A stretch of 20,929 nt of DNA from Legionella genomosp. 1. Lineage in GTDB: Bacteria; Pseudomonadota; Gammaproteobacteria; Legionellales; Legionellaceae. Made by a program: the position numbers and the translations under genes. This document shows positions 7,979-16,099 of this stretch, in pieces. Under the pieces are notes generated by a model. The model saw nothing but the letters and a program-made list of their open reading frames with translations, ran no database searches and had not been told where the DNA came from. The first letter of the stretch is position 1. Each line of letters starts with the position of its first letter. The stretch covers positions 1 to 20,929 of the forward strand of contig CAMBDN010000014.1 of assembly GCA_945865355.1 (NCBI GenBank), in the 5' to 3' direction.

Positions 7979-9508
7979 TCAAATCGGCTCCGGGTCTTCA
8001 ACCGGAGTTCGGGGCCCTTCAGCACTGGCGGTAGTGACTCGTAATATTTCAGCGAGAGAGGTATCTCCTTCAAGCACGCGTTTGAAGCCGTCCTCACGAA
8101 TGCTTTTGGTTGAGGGACGTAGATGAGTTTCTATATTTTGTACATTTTCATTACGATGGATCATGCCGCGTAGTGTTTCGTCCATCGCTATTAATTCATA
8201 AATCCCGGTACGGCCTCGATAGCCGACGTTACTGCAGAGTTCACAACCTTGAGGTTGATACACTTTAGATACATCCGTCTTTGCAGTGATCCCCATTAAC
8301 TCACGTTCATCTTCGCGTAATAAGTGCGGTATTTTACAATGGTCACACAATTTTCTGACCAGGCGCTGGGCTATCAATCCGACGATGCTGGATGATAGTA
8401 AAAATGACTCCACGCCCATGTCATGCAAACGTGTTATTGCCCCTAAGGCACTGTTGGTGTGTAATGTAGAGAGAACGAGGTGGCCAGTAAGACTCGCTTG
8501 GACTGCAATTTCGGCTGTTTCTAAATCTCTAATTTCTCCTATCATCACCACATCTGGATCTTGACGTAGGATGGCACGTAACCCTTTTGCAAAGGTCATT
8601 TGTACTTTAGTATTGACTTGCGTTTGGCCAATGCCGGGTAAGTCATATTCGATAGGATCTTCAATTGTTAAAATATTACGGCTGACTTGATTGAGCTCAG
8701 TTAGCATGGCATAAAGCGAGGTGGTTTTTCCTGAGCCAGTGGGTCCCGTGACCAAGAGGATCCCATGGGGTTCAGCAATCATTTTTCGCATTGCTATCAA
8801 TGTGTTGGCAGGCATACCCAAAAGACTTAAATCCAACTGTGCCGTTTGCTTATCCAATATTCGTAATACAATTCGTTCGCCATGGTTGGAGGGTAATGTT
8901 GATACACGCACATCAATGTTATGTCCCCCGACACGCAAGGCAATGCGGCCGTCTTGAGGTATACGTTTTTCAGCGATATCAAGCTTCGCCATAACTTTTA
9001 CTCGAGAAATAACAAGGGGAGCTATTCCGCGTTGGATTTCAAGAACCTCTTGTAATACACCATCAATACGATTTCGCACTAATACACGGTTTTCATAGGT
9101 TTCAATATGGATGTCAGAAGCTTTATGCTTGATTGCTTGAGTAAATAGTGCATTAAGAAGACGGATAATGGGAGCATCGTCTTGGGTGTCTAGTAAGTCT
9201 TCACTGACAGGTAATTGCCCTGCAAGCTGGGCTAGGTCCATGTCCTCTTCCATTCCTTCGGCTGCGTCAAGGATCGAAGATTGAGACTGATAAACATGGG
9301 CTAGATGTTGCTGAAATTCGCTGGCATCAACTTCTTGCAAACGCAGTTCGCGCTGAAGTAATCGTTTTACTTCGGCTAGAATTGCCAAGGGTGTATGTGG
9401 TAAATGGTAGAGTCGTACGGCTTCATCTTGTTCTATTTCAGCGGCAACCACCCCTTGCGTTTTGGCAAAAAGATAGGGGAGACGTTGCAGTTTATTTTTG
9501 GTATCCAT
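7979..9508 (-). CDS. gspE: Type II secretion system ATPase GspE
   Basis: GspE is the cytoplasmic hexameric ATPase that powers pseudopilus assembly in type II secretion. The 509 residues show an N-terminal domain (1-100) and then the ATPase core. R-I-P-Q-D-G-R is at 182-188. The Walker A loop G-P-T-G-S-G-K-T is at 255-262, the Asp box T-I-E-D-P-I-E-Y at 281-288, and Walker B with D-P-D-V-V-M-I-G-E-I-R-D at 317-328. The His box T-G-H-L-V-L-S-T-L-H-T-N is at 341-352. The zinc-finger cysteine pairs C388/C391 and C422/C425 mark GspE/PilB-type ATPases. Adjacency to gspD rather than to pilus genes favours GspE over PilB. It starts 2 bases after the gspD stop, so the two are co-transcribed. The last ~15 residues form a Pro/Glu-rich tail. 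Confidence 0.95.
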   Translation of the reverse strand: MDTKNKLQRLPYLFAKTQGVVAAEIEQDEAVRLYHLPHTPLAILAEVKRLLQRELRLQEVDASEFQQHLAHVYQSQSSILDAAEGMEEDMDLAQLAGQLPVSEDLLDTQDDAPIIRLLNALFTQAIKHKASDIHIETYENRVLVRNRIDGVLQEVLEIQRGIAPLVISRVKVMAKLDIAEKRIPQDGRIALRVGGHNIDVRVSTLPSNHGERIVLRILDKQTAQLDLSLLGMPANTLIAMRKMIAEPHGILLVTGPTGSGKTTSLYAMLTELNQVSRNILTIEDPIEYDLPGIGQTQVNTKVQMTFAKGLRAILRQDPDVVMIGEIRDLETAEIAVQASLTGHLVLSTLHTNSALGAITRLHDMGVESFLLSSSIVGLIAQRLVRKLCDHCKIPHLLREDERELMGITAKTDVSKVYQPQGCELCSNVGYRGRTGIYELIAMDETLRGMIHRNENVQNIETHLRPSTKSIREDGFKRVLEGDTSLAEILRVTTASAEGPRTPVEDPEPI

Positions 9509-9510
9509 AC

Positions 9511-11847
9511 CTATTTAGTAACCTGGAGGGGTTGTCCAAGTGGCCTACTGAAAGGTCTAGGAAGATTTGCTGCACTCAACGGTGGCATTACCGTATCTTT
9601 ATTCTTTTTATTAAATTGTTGGGTGTGAAGCCACTCTAATTGATAGCTGCGTAAATCATTATATTTGCCGCCAGTTACCTGCATTGATTCAGGCTCACTG
9701 CGCAGAATGCGTGGACGGATAAATACCATCAGTACTTTCTTTTCACGCGTGGTGATATTGTGTTGAAAGAGGCGGCCGATGCCAGGGATATTTCCCAAAA
9801 TAGGCACGCCATTGTTGTCGTTACCTAAGCTATCTTGCGCCAACCCACCTAAAACAACGATATCACCACTTTCAACATGCACTGAAGTGACAATAGAACT
9901 AATATTGAACGTTGGGTTTGTACCAGGATCAATGGTACTAGCCGTATCTAACGTGTCATTACCTTGATCGATTTGCATTTGAATGCCCTTGGCGCGAGTA
10001 ATTTGTGGTCTCACATACAAGTGCAACGCCACATTGGCTCGGTCATAGGTCGTAAATGGGCTAGCTGTGGTTGTGCCACCAGCATTATTAGGGTAGGACG
10101 TTGATGCTATAGAGACCTGTTTACCAATAAGAATTTTAGCTTGGCGGTTATCTAAAACGACAACGGACGGTGTTGAAAGAATATTAGCTCGTCGTAGCCG
10201 AGCTAAAGCATAGATTTGTGCTTGAAATTGATTAATCGACGTCTTGGAGTTGATGATAGCGAAACCGGGTCTAAATGAATCGGCCGATTTCGTAGCTTGA
10301 TTGATACTACCCCATTCAATACCTAAGCTATTGAAATCTGCTTCATTGATTTCTACAACCATCGCTTCAATCAATAATTGTGCGGGTTTGATATCCAGTT
10401 GGCTAATAACCGATTTAAGGGTACGAATAAGCGTTGCAGGTGCGTTAATAATGACAGAGTTGGTATTAGGTTCTGCAATAATTTGCACGGACGGTTTTGT
10501 TGATCCTTCGTTCTGAGTGCTTGCTCCGGTAGTATTCGGGGTGGCAGCAGGATTTGCAGCGGCTGCAGCTCCTCCCAAATTACCACTTCCTGATGAATTA
10601 TTCTGTCCACCGGAAGATGAGTTATTAGTAAGGCTTGAGGCTGGGGTGGTGCTATCCAGTACAGGCCTGGTGATGGTTCCAATGGTTGTGCCCACGTTGC
10701 CACTAAAGCTTGCTTGTGCAATACCCGCCAATATCGGCACCAAATCCTCAGCACGCAAATAGTTTAAGTAGATAACTTGCGTATTGCCGTTATTGCCATT
10801 TGGGTTCTGTTTGTCGAGTTGAGCAATGATTAATCGGAGTCTTATCCGTTCTGTTTTGCTGCCACTAAGCAGAATGGCATTACTACGATCATCAGCGGCC
10901 AATGTTGTTTGAGTGTGTAGTCCGACACCAGGTTGTGTTTTTACCAGATCTTTCAGGGTGTTGGCGATATCCATCGCTAGTGCATGTTTCAAGGGGACCA
11001 TGTCAATGCCATTGGCTGAGGAGGTATCAACTTGTTTTATTATGTCTGCTAATTGTTTAATATTGTTGGCGCGACCCGATAAAATTAACATGTTCGACGG
11101 CGGGTAGGCGGATACATTACTCCATTGGGGCATCAGTGGGCGTAGCACCGGCACTAATTGCTCAGAGGGGACATAATGAACTGGAATAACTTGTACCATC
11201 ATGTCATCACCATGCGGTGGGTTTTGCATTTGGCTTAATAAATCAGGAGCCATTGTTTTTGCATCGATGTTAGGAATAATTTTGATAACATCCCCACTAG
11301 GAATAGCGGCATAACCGGATACTTGTAGCATTGAAAGAAACACTTCATACAATTCTTTATCAGACATTGCGGTGCTTGAAACAATAGAAATTTTTCCTTG
11401 TACTCTTGGATCGATTAAAAAATTCTTCTTTGTCACACGTGATACTTCAGTGATGACGGCTCTAATATCCGCATTTCGCAAATTCCATATTTTTTGCGGT
11501 TGTATCTGAGGTAATTGGCTTTCAGATAGCTTATCACTCGCTTGGCTCGCGGGACTTGGTGCGTCAGCAATTTTGTTCTCTAATTCACGCGCGGTACTAT
11601 AATCACTCATTGGCCCAATCTCGATGAGGTAGACGCCCTTATCCGCTAGGTGGTCAATTTTCATGGGCTGCTTTATGGTTTCGGCTAACTGCTTTTGTAG
11701 CTGCTCCGCGCTTTTGTCATCAGTGAATGAGCCTACTTGCAGTAAATAAGCGGGTTTACCATCTAAAGGTATCACTTTGATGTTGACATCTGTTGCGTGG
11801 AGAAGAGACGTCCAGAGTAGCAACAAAACATTAAAAGCTATTCGCAT
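9511..11847 (-). CDS. gspD: Type II secretion system secretin GspD with N-terminal SPOR domain
   Basis: GspD forms the outer-membrane pore of type II secretion. An N-terminal signal peptide covers about residues 1-18. Residues ~32-95 read as a SPOR domain (A-Y-L-L-Q-V-G-S-F near the start, Y-L-I-E-I-G-P-M later), a fold that binds peptidoglycan with trimmed side chains. Then come N0 (~117-196), N1 (~218-277), N2 (~281-347) and N3 (~357-483). A Ser/Asn/Gly/Ala-rich insert at ~400-450 interrupts N3. The secretin domain (~488-715) carries L-S-T-P-S-V-V-V-L-D-N at 557-567 and the signature V-P-I-L-G-N-I-P-G-I-G-R-L-F at 681-694. A ~60-residue tail follows. The start has little ribosome site, but the signal peptide supports it. 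gspE follows 2 bases later. No gspC or gspF-K genes are nearby, as in Legionella lspDE. Confidence 0.95.
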   Translation of the reverse strand: MRIAFNVLLLLWTSLLHATDVNIKVIPLDGKPAYLLQVGSFTDDKSAEQLQKQLAETIKQPMKIDHLADKGVYLIEIGPMSDYSTARELENKIADAPSPASQASDKLSESQLPQIQPQKIWNLRNADIRAVITEVSRVTKKNFLIDPRVQGKISIVSSTAMSDKELYEVFLSMLQVSGYAAIPSGDVIKIIPNIDAKTMAPDLLSQMQNPPHGDDMMVQVIPVHYVPSEQLVPVLRPLMPQWSNVSAYPPSNMLILSGRANNIKQLADIIKQVDTSSANGIDMVPLKHALAMDIANTLKDLVKTQPGVGLHTQTTLAADDRSNAILLSGSKTERIRLRLIIAQLDKQNPNGNNGNTQVIYLNYLRAEDLVPILAGIAQASFSGNVGTTIGTITRPVLDSTTPASSLTNNSSSGGQNNSSGSGNLGGAAAAANPAATPNTTGASTQNEGSTKPSVQIIAEPNTNSVIINAPATLIRTLKSVISQLDIKPAQLLIEAMVVEINEADFNSLGIEWGSINQATKSADSFRPGFAIINSKTSINQFQAQIYALARLRRANILSTPSVVVLDNRQAKILIGKQVSIASTSYPNNAGGTTTASPFTTYDRANVALHLYVRPQITRAKGIQMQIDQGNDTLDTASTIDPGTNPTFNISSIVTSVHVESGDIVVLGGLAQDSLGNDNNGVPILGNIPGIGRLFQHNITTREKKVLMVFIRPRILRSEPESMQVTGGKYNDLRSYQLEWLHTQQFNKKNKDTVMPPLSAANLPRPFSRPLGQPLQVTK

Positions 11848-12183
11848 TACAGAGCCATAAAGTCGTTCGTTGTAACATAATAACCAAATTTATCTATATG
11901 CCATAGCGTTTTTTTAATAGGAAAAATTTAGAGCACGACGAGGTAACGACACATTTACATTAGATATTTTTTATGACTACAATTAAGTGCAATTCGATAA
12001 AAGCTGTCATGTTTCAGCGTCCCAAAATTCTTATGATATTTCGTTTTAACGTCTTACAAGCTTAACGTTGTAATAAATTGTTTATTTGATCAAGACACGT
12101 TTTTCTCTTCTTATCACACTAAAGGTTGAAGAGGGTGTCATGAGCTGTATTTTCAATCATTACTTTCACGAAGGAGCTATAGC
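11848..12183. other. Divergent intergenic region between gspD and the acidic small protein
   Basis: These 336 bases are AT-rich and must hold the promoters of gspD (leftward) and of the gene at 12184 (rightward), but no clear -35/-10 pair was found for either. A 6-bp inverted repeat TTACAA...TTGTAA spans 12054-12073 and could be an operator. The 14-mer at 12150-12163 (TTTTCAATCATTAC) recurs at 20234-20247 upstream of another small gene. A strong ribosome site AAGGAG lies at 12171-12176. No RNA gene was recognised. Confidence 0.4.
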
Positions 12184-12393
12184 ATGCCAAACATCAAAAA
12201 TTCTTCATTATTTCGCGTGGATAGCAGTTCTGGCGATAAATGGGATATAACAAATGATGACGATGAACATGACCTCGACTTTGAAGACGAGATTGATGAG
12301 GAAGACGAGGAAGGTGAGTTCACCCGATATAGAGAAAATGAAGCCGATGACTCAGACGATGGTGGGATGGAATACGATGACGTCCTGATGTAA
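12184..12393 (+). CDS. Very acidic 69-residue protein, unknown function
   Basis: Not recognised. It has an excellent AAGGAG ribosome site 7 bases before its ATG. Of 69 residues, 28 are Asp or Glu and only 5 are Lys or Arg, mostly in a dense block at residues 25-45 and again at 51-66. There is no cysteine, signal peptide or membrane segment. The composition suggests an intrinsically disordered polyanion. Such proteins can act as DNA mimics, chaperone-like binders of basic proteins, or metal binders, but nothing here picks one. The opposite strand is also open across the gene; that is expected because acidic codons read back as Ser/Phe/Leu codons. It converges with the ATPase-like gene at 12483. 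Confidence 0.7.
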   Translation: MPNIKNSSLFRVDSSSGDKWDITNDDDEHDLDFEDEIDEEDEEGEFTRYRENEADDSDDGGMEYDDVLM

Positions 12394-12409
12394 CCATTCT
12401 GACGAATGG
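12394..12409. other. Short perfect hairpin between convergent genes
   Basis: CCATTC (12394-12399) and GAATGG (12404-12409) form a 6-bp stem with a 4-base loop directly after the stop codon of the acidic gene. The right side has no T-run, so it is at best a weak terminator or an RNA-stabilising hairpin shared by the two convergent transcripts. Confidence 0.3.
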
Positions 12410-12482
12410 AAAGGGATGAAAGTGGGGCATGATGATTCAAAGGCTTGAACAACATGGGATGCAATAATACCGTTATCTGATT

Positions 12483-13520
12483 CTATGTTATTCTTGCGAA
12501 TTTTTTTTGAGAATCATCAGCCTCAGTAGCATCGGCGACGTGTTTTTCAGCGGGTTTTGATGCGGATGAAAATACCGCCAAATTTCTAGATATCTGAGAA
12601 TGTTTTTTTTGCGGTATTTCCCCAGTAAGGAAAGGGCGAGGGGTAGCCACGGTACTTTTGGGTTTAACAATCGCAGGGAAAGCTGTAAGCGGTGAAGTAA
12701 GGTGAATTTCAGCACCACCTAGATCAGCATTATTTCTAATTGAAATCGACGTTGAATCTTTAGGTACGATACAAATATTGATATATTTTTCAGCAGAATC
12801 AATTTGAATTTCACCATCAAATAACAAGCGACACAATTGTTGGAGTCCAAGGCCCGCTCCGCCAAAAAAATAGTTGTTACCAGGCTTTTTCTCGCTCATT
12901 AGAAAATTCTCTTTATAACGATTATCTTCTATTGTGGATGTGAAATAGCCCAAGTAGTCTTGAGGAAATCCGCCGGCATTATCGCTGATGAGAACGTAAA
13001 TTTTGTTAGAAGATAGTCGGCTCAGGGTAACTGATATTTGCAATTGGGTTGATTGTTCAATATCAAGAAAGGTCAAATACCGCTTCGTCATTGCATCAAT
13101 ACTATTCTTAAGCAATTCAACGAAACTATTATTGAGCGCTTGGATGACAAGGGAGGTATTTTCGGTTCCACTCAATGCTGTAGCAAGTTGGTTTTCAATA
13201 GGGCTATCCCTATCGCATTGCATACGAAGCAGATTTTTTATTGTCATCCAATGCAATTCTCCAGGCAGTCCATGGAGGCTTTGTGCGAGCGCGTCGCGCT
13301 CTTTCCAATACGAAGTTTCAGCTATGCCAGACTTCGTAGTGACTTCGTCCTGTTTGTCAGCAGGTCGTTGAGCTAATTGTAAGCGCATGCATGCTTTACA
13401 ATAGTCACTGAGATCAATCTGTAAGGTGACGGATAGTTTATTTATACCGGGTGCTATGACAAATTTGGGCACTATAACTCCGTTACTTTGGGTATTCTTT
13501 AGGGCTTTAATTCGAGGCAA
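12483..13520 (-). CDS. Orphan GHKL-type (histidine kinase-like) ATPase domain protein
   Basis: The protein has the three sequence marks of the GHKL ATP-binding fold. The N box E-L-L-K-N-S-I-D-A is at 135-143 (Glu135, Asn139). The G1 box D-N-A-G-G-F is at 180-185. The G2 box G-G-A-G-L-G-L is at 220-226. There is no membrane segment, no recognisable phospho-acceptor His domain, no receiver domain and no adjacent response regulator. It could be an unusual sensor kinase-like protein, an anti-sigma-type regulator or a structural ATPase. Residues 1-130 and 280-345 were not recognised; the tail is Lys/Ser/Pro-rich. The outer start is TTG at 13520 with AGG nearby. A GTG at 13472 (residue 17) has a better GGAG site and may be the real start. 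The shared fold is fairly sure; the function is unknown. Confidence 0.75.
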   Translation of the reverse strand: MPRIKALKNTQSNGVIVPKFVIAPGINKLSVTLQIDLSDYCKACMRLQLAQRPADKQDEVTTKSGIAETSYWKERDALAQSLHGLPGELHWMTIKNLLRMQCDRDSPIENQLATALSGTENTSLVIQALNNSFVELLKNSIDAMTKRYLTFLDIEQSTQLQISVTLSRLSSNKIYVLISDNAGGFPQDYLGYFTSTIEDNRYKENFLMSEKKPGNNYFFGGAGLGLQQLCRLLFDGEIQIDSAEKYINICIVPKDSTSISIRNNADLGGAEIHLTSPLTAFPAIVKPKSTVATPRPFLTGEIPQKKHSQISRNLAVFSSASKPAEKHVADATEADDSQKKFARIT

Positions 13521-13688
13521 ATTAGCCTAACACAACACACAAAGAGCATTAATAATCCTCGGTGGATAACAAATGATCATTATGGGTTTTTGAGAAGTGA
13601 CGCAATTTGAAAATCTGCAAGAAGCGTTTGATGTGACTGATGATGGATAATCGGCGTTTTTAACGCGGATAGTTGATGATTAAATGTT

Positions 13689-15101
13689 TTAGAGCTGTTT
13701 CCCTTTGCATTCCTCGATCAGTTGATTACGTTGTCGTTTAAGCCGTTGACTTAATCCGACTTTATATCGATGCGGCGCATTGAAACGCTTATATTCAGCA
13801 GGAAGCTTATCTAAGCGCTGTTTGCTATATTGGGCTATTTCATGAAGGGTTTTAGGGGCTACGATTCGTTCCCCATTTTCCATGACCTTATGTAGCAATG
13901 GTTCCTGTTGATGGTTTTGGACGGATAGGGTTTTAAACGCATCAAAAGGGTGATGCATCATTTCTAGTTGATCTTCTTCTGCTAAAGTTATCATATCGGC
14001 ACCCAAAAAAGTACCATCGTCATTGATAACTCGGTAAACTTGCTTTTTATAAGGCAAGGTTATTTTTGATGTTGTTTCAGAAATTTTAATGCGTGGTTTT
14101 GCATTAGAAAATGCTAGTTTAAAGACACCATCTAATGCCGAGTCAGGCTGTCCAACGGCCAAGCTTGTTCCAACACCAAACGTATCCAAAGGTGCTTCTT
14201 GTTCTATTAAGCTCTTAATAACATATTCATCTAACTTATTAGACGCAATTATTTTTACATAGTCTAAATTGGCTTCGTTTAGCATCTTGCGGGCTCTTTT
14301 TGATAAATAAGCCAAGTCACCACTATCTAGTCGGATACCGTGAAGACGTTGTCCTCGCCCCTCCATTTCTTTGGCGATTTTGATGGCGTTTGGAATGCCG
14401 CTGTTCAACGTGTTATAGGTATCAACGAGCAAAACGCAGTTGTCAGGATTACTTTCAGCACAATCACGAAACGCTAATTGCTCATTGTCATAACTTTGGA
14501 TGAAAGAATGTGCCATCGTGCCAGATATGGGGATATTAAAATCACGTCCAGCACGAACATTACTTGTAGCATCAAATCCACCAATGATCGCAGCTCGACT
14601 CGCATAATAGCCGCCGGGACCCTGAGCTCTTCGCAAACCAAACTCAATCAGTTTACGGTTCCCCGCAATGTGTCTTATGCGACTTGCTTTGGTGGCTATT
14701 AATGTTTGAAAATTGAGTGTATTTAATAATACCGTCTCAATGAGTTGCGCCTCGATAATATTGGCTTCTATCGTCACTATGGGGCGGGTAGGAAAGACCA
14801 GATCACCTTCGTGAGACGCATAGACTGTGCCTTTAAATTGGAAATTTTTCAGGTATTCAAGAAAGCTTGGATGGAATCCTTGCGTTTGCAAAAAGGCAAT
14901 ATCATGGGCGTCAAAGTGAAAATTTTCGAGTATATCAAGTAGCGTTTCTAACCCGGCAAAAACAGCATATCCCCCTTTAAAGGGAAGTTGCCGAAAGAAA
15001 TAATCAAAAATAGCGACATGATCTTTCTGTTCTTTTAGAAAGTATACCTGTGCCATGGTCAGTTGATATTGATCAGTATATGTACCTGTGTAATTAATCA
15101 T
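13689..15101 (-). CDS. pncB: Nicotinate phosphoribosyltransferase
   Basis: This enzyme converts nicotinate plus PRPP to nicotinate mononucleotide, the entry step of the NAD salvage (Preiss-Handler) pathway, in the cytoplasm. The N-terminal L-T-M-A-Q-V-Y segment, G-G-F-D-A-T-S-N-V (174-182), G-T-M-A-H-S-F (194-200, His198 being the residue phosphorylated in the family), V-D-T-Y-N-T (226-231) and G-I-R-L-D-S-G-D-L (255-263) are all diagnostic. Length (470) suits the longer bacterial/eukaryotic-type NAPRTase. AAGGA lies about 10 bases before the ATG. The upstream glutaredoxin-like gene ends 36 bases before it, so co-transcription is likely although the functions are not obviously linked. Confidence 0.93.
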   Translation of the reverse strand: MINYTGTYTDQYQLTMAQVYFLKEQKDHVAIFDYFFRQLPFKGGYAVFAGLETLLDILENFHFDAHDIAFLQTQGFHPSFLEYLKNFQFKGTVYASHEGDLVFPTRPIVTIEANIIEAQLIETVLLNTLNFQTLIATKASRIRHIAGNRKLIEFGLRRAQGPGGYYASRAAIIGGFDATSNVRAGRDFNIPISGTMAHSFIQSYDNEQLAFRDCAESNPDNCVLLVDTYNTLNSGIPNAIKIAKEMEGRGQRLHGIRLDSGDLAYLSKRARKMLNEANLDYVKIIASNKLDEYVIKSLIEQEAPLDTFGVGTSLAVGQPDSALDGVFKLAFSNAKPRIKISETTSKITLPYKKQVYRVINDDGTFLGADMITLAEEDQLEMMHHPFDAFKTLSVQNHQQEPLLHKVMENGERIVAPKTLHEIAQYSKQRLDKLPAEYKRFNAPHRYKVGLSQRLKRQRNQLIEECKGKQL

Positions 15102-15137
15102 TTACTGCGATATCCTTCTATACATGTTGCATGTCCA

Positions 15138-15785
15138 CTAAGGCGCGTTATATTTTTCTATTATGGTATCAATATCTAATCTCGGACGCATGTATCCATT
15201 GACTTCTATAATCGGTGTTTGATAACTGGTCTCTTGGTATCCAGATGCTTTCAGGCGCGCTTCAACCTCTCCCATGTAACGAGGCGCGTCTGAATTTAAA
15301 TCGATGTATTCGTAGGGTATGCCATATTGGTTTAACGCTTCTTTAGCAGCCGTAGTATAAGCACAATTGGCGATGCCATAAACAATCACATAAGGATGTG
15401 CTTTGCCTTCATGAAAATCAACGACAGGCAGCTGTGTTACTGCAGAAAAAAAAGCATCGGCACTTAGTACTCCGTCATAAGGTAGTTGAAAGATAGGTAA
15501 CGTTGTCATGTCTTGCGGTAAGTTGGGTATCGCTTTCATCTCCTCCATCGAACGCACGGGAACTAGCGCTGAGTCAAAGCCATAAATTTTTAATGTTTCT
15601 ATCGCTCGATAGGTAATCGGGTGGCCTGGTAAACTATAAACAGTGATTGTTGAGTGTGTTTTTTGACCGGTTCTTAATGCGTTGACAAGTCTAGCTGCTG
15701 AGAGGTGTTTTGCCGACGAATTGTTTTCAATGTATAAGTAGGCAATAGCCGAAACAAGCAAAATAAATATTATTTTTGGCTTCAT
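15138..15785 (-). CDS. Membrane-anchored tandem glutaredoxin-fold protein
   Basis: An N-terminal hydrophobic stretch (about residues 4-18) acts as signal anchor or signal peptide, placing the rest in the periplasm. The C-terminal half (~130-212) is a glutaredoxin-like domain: V-I-V-Y-G-I-A-N-C-A-Y-T has a single-thiol C-x-x-T site (Cys141), and T-P-I-I-E-V-N-G (190-197) is the cis-proline and substrate loop. The first half (~46-118) repeats the layout (I-T-V-Y-S-L-P-G-H-P-I-T at 47-58, T-L-P-I-F at 95-99) but has lost the cysteine, so it looks like a degenerate duplicate. A monothiol site suggests glutathione-dependent reduction or iron-sulfur/redox sensing rather than disulfide formation. 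GAGAG precedes the ATG by about 5 bases. Domain call is moderately firm; role is inferred. Confidence 0.75.
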   Translation of the reverse strand: MKPKIIFILLVSAIAYLYIENNSSAKHLSAARLVNALRTGQKTHSTITVYSLPGHPITYRAIETLKIYGFDSALVPVRSMEEMKAIPNLPQDMTTLPIFQLPYDGVLSADAFFSAVTQLPVVDFHEGKAHPYVIVYGIANCAYTTAAKEALNQYGIPYEYIDLNSDAPRYMGEVEARLKASGYQETSYQTPIIEVNGYMRPRLDIDTIIEKYNAP

Positions 15786-15841
15786 CTGTCTCTCGCTAAT
15801 ATCTGCTGTAAATATTAAAAAAGGAGTAACTTCCCAGGTAC

Positions 15842-15929
15842 GTCATCCAGAGGAGCTTGCGACGAAGGATCGCCTTCATAACCGCTGAGTAACATTCGGA
15901 AGATCTCTCGCTTCGCTCAAGCTGAATTG
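15842..15929. repeat. REP-like inverted pair
   Basis: The left unit (15842-15874) begins GTCATCCAGAGGAGC and ends GACGAAGGATCGCC. The right unit (15895-15929) is in opposite orientation: its reverse complement ends in GAGCGAAGCGAGAGATCTTCC. Both share the GTCATCC...GAAGGATC pattern of dispersed REP-like elements, with a ~20-base spacer. Related units are seen at 7928, 17589 and 19869. Confidence 0.6.
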
Positions 15930-16070
15930 GGGAATTACAAACAAGGATAGCATGCCTATCTGTATCGCAAAAACCCTTTGTTTTTCTTGTTATATAATAG
16001 TATCCAACGAAACGGTTTACTGATTAACGCATTGAAGAGTAGTGTGGTTAAGTTTATGCTAAGGTTTTAA

Positions 16071-16079
16071 TGTTATAAT
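16071..16079 (+). promoter_or_regulatory. Extended -10 promoter of the repeat-protein gene
   Basis: TGTTATAAT combines TG one base upstream with a perfect TATAAT (16074-16079). No good TTGACA is found 17 bases upstream, which is usual for extended -10 promoters. Transcription would begin near 16086, giving a leader of only ~14 bases to the ATG at 16100 or ~29 bases to the GTG at 16115. Confidence 0.55.
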
Positions 16080-16099
16080 TTCCTCCATAGTGTTGGATA

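Larger units (their letters stand above)
15786..16099. other. Divergent intergenic region with REP-like repeat and promoter
   Basis: These 314 bases separate the leftward glutaredoxin-like gene from the rightward repeat protein. They contain a double REP-like unit at 15842-15929 and an extended -10 promoter at 16071-16079, both listed separately. A further TATAAT at 15993-15998 lacks a convincing -35 box. No small ORF with a ribosome site was found. Confidence 0.5.

Noticed and set aside
12140..12250. Short upstream frame (36 codons) from ATG 12140 overlapping the acidic gene
   Set aside because: It overlaps the ribosome site and start of the acidic gene in another frame and shows no protein-like features. 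The similar site at 20234 has no matching frame, so a leader peptide is not supported.
12177..12464. 95-residue Ser-rich open frame on the - strand opposite the acidic gene
   Set aside because: It is the antisense reading of Asp/Glu codons (poly-Ser/Phe/Leu); the + strand frame has the strong ribosome site.
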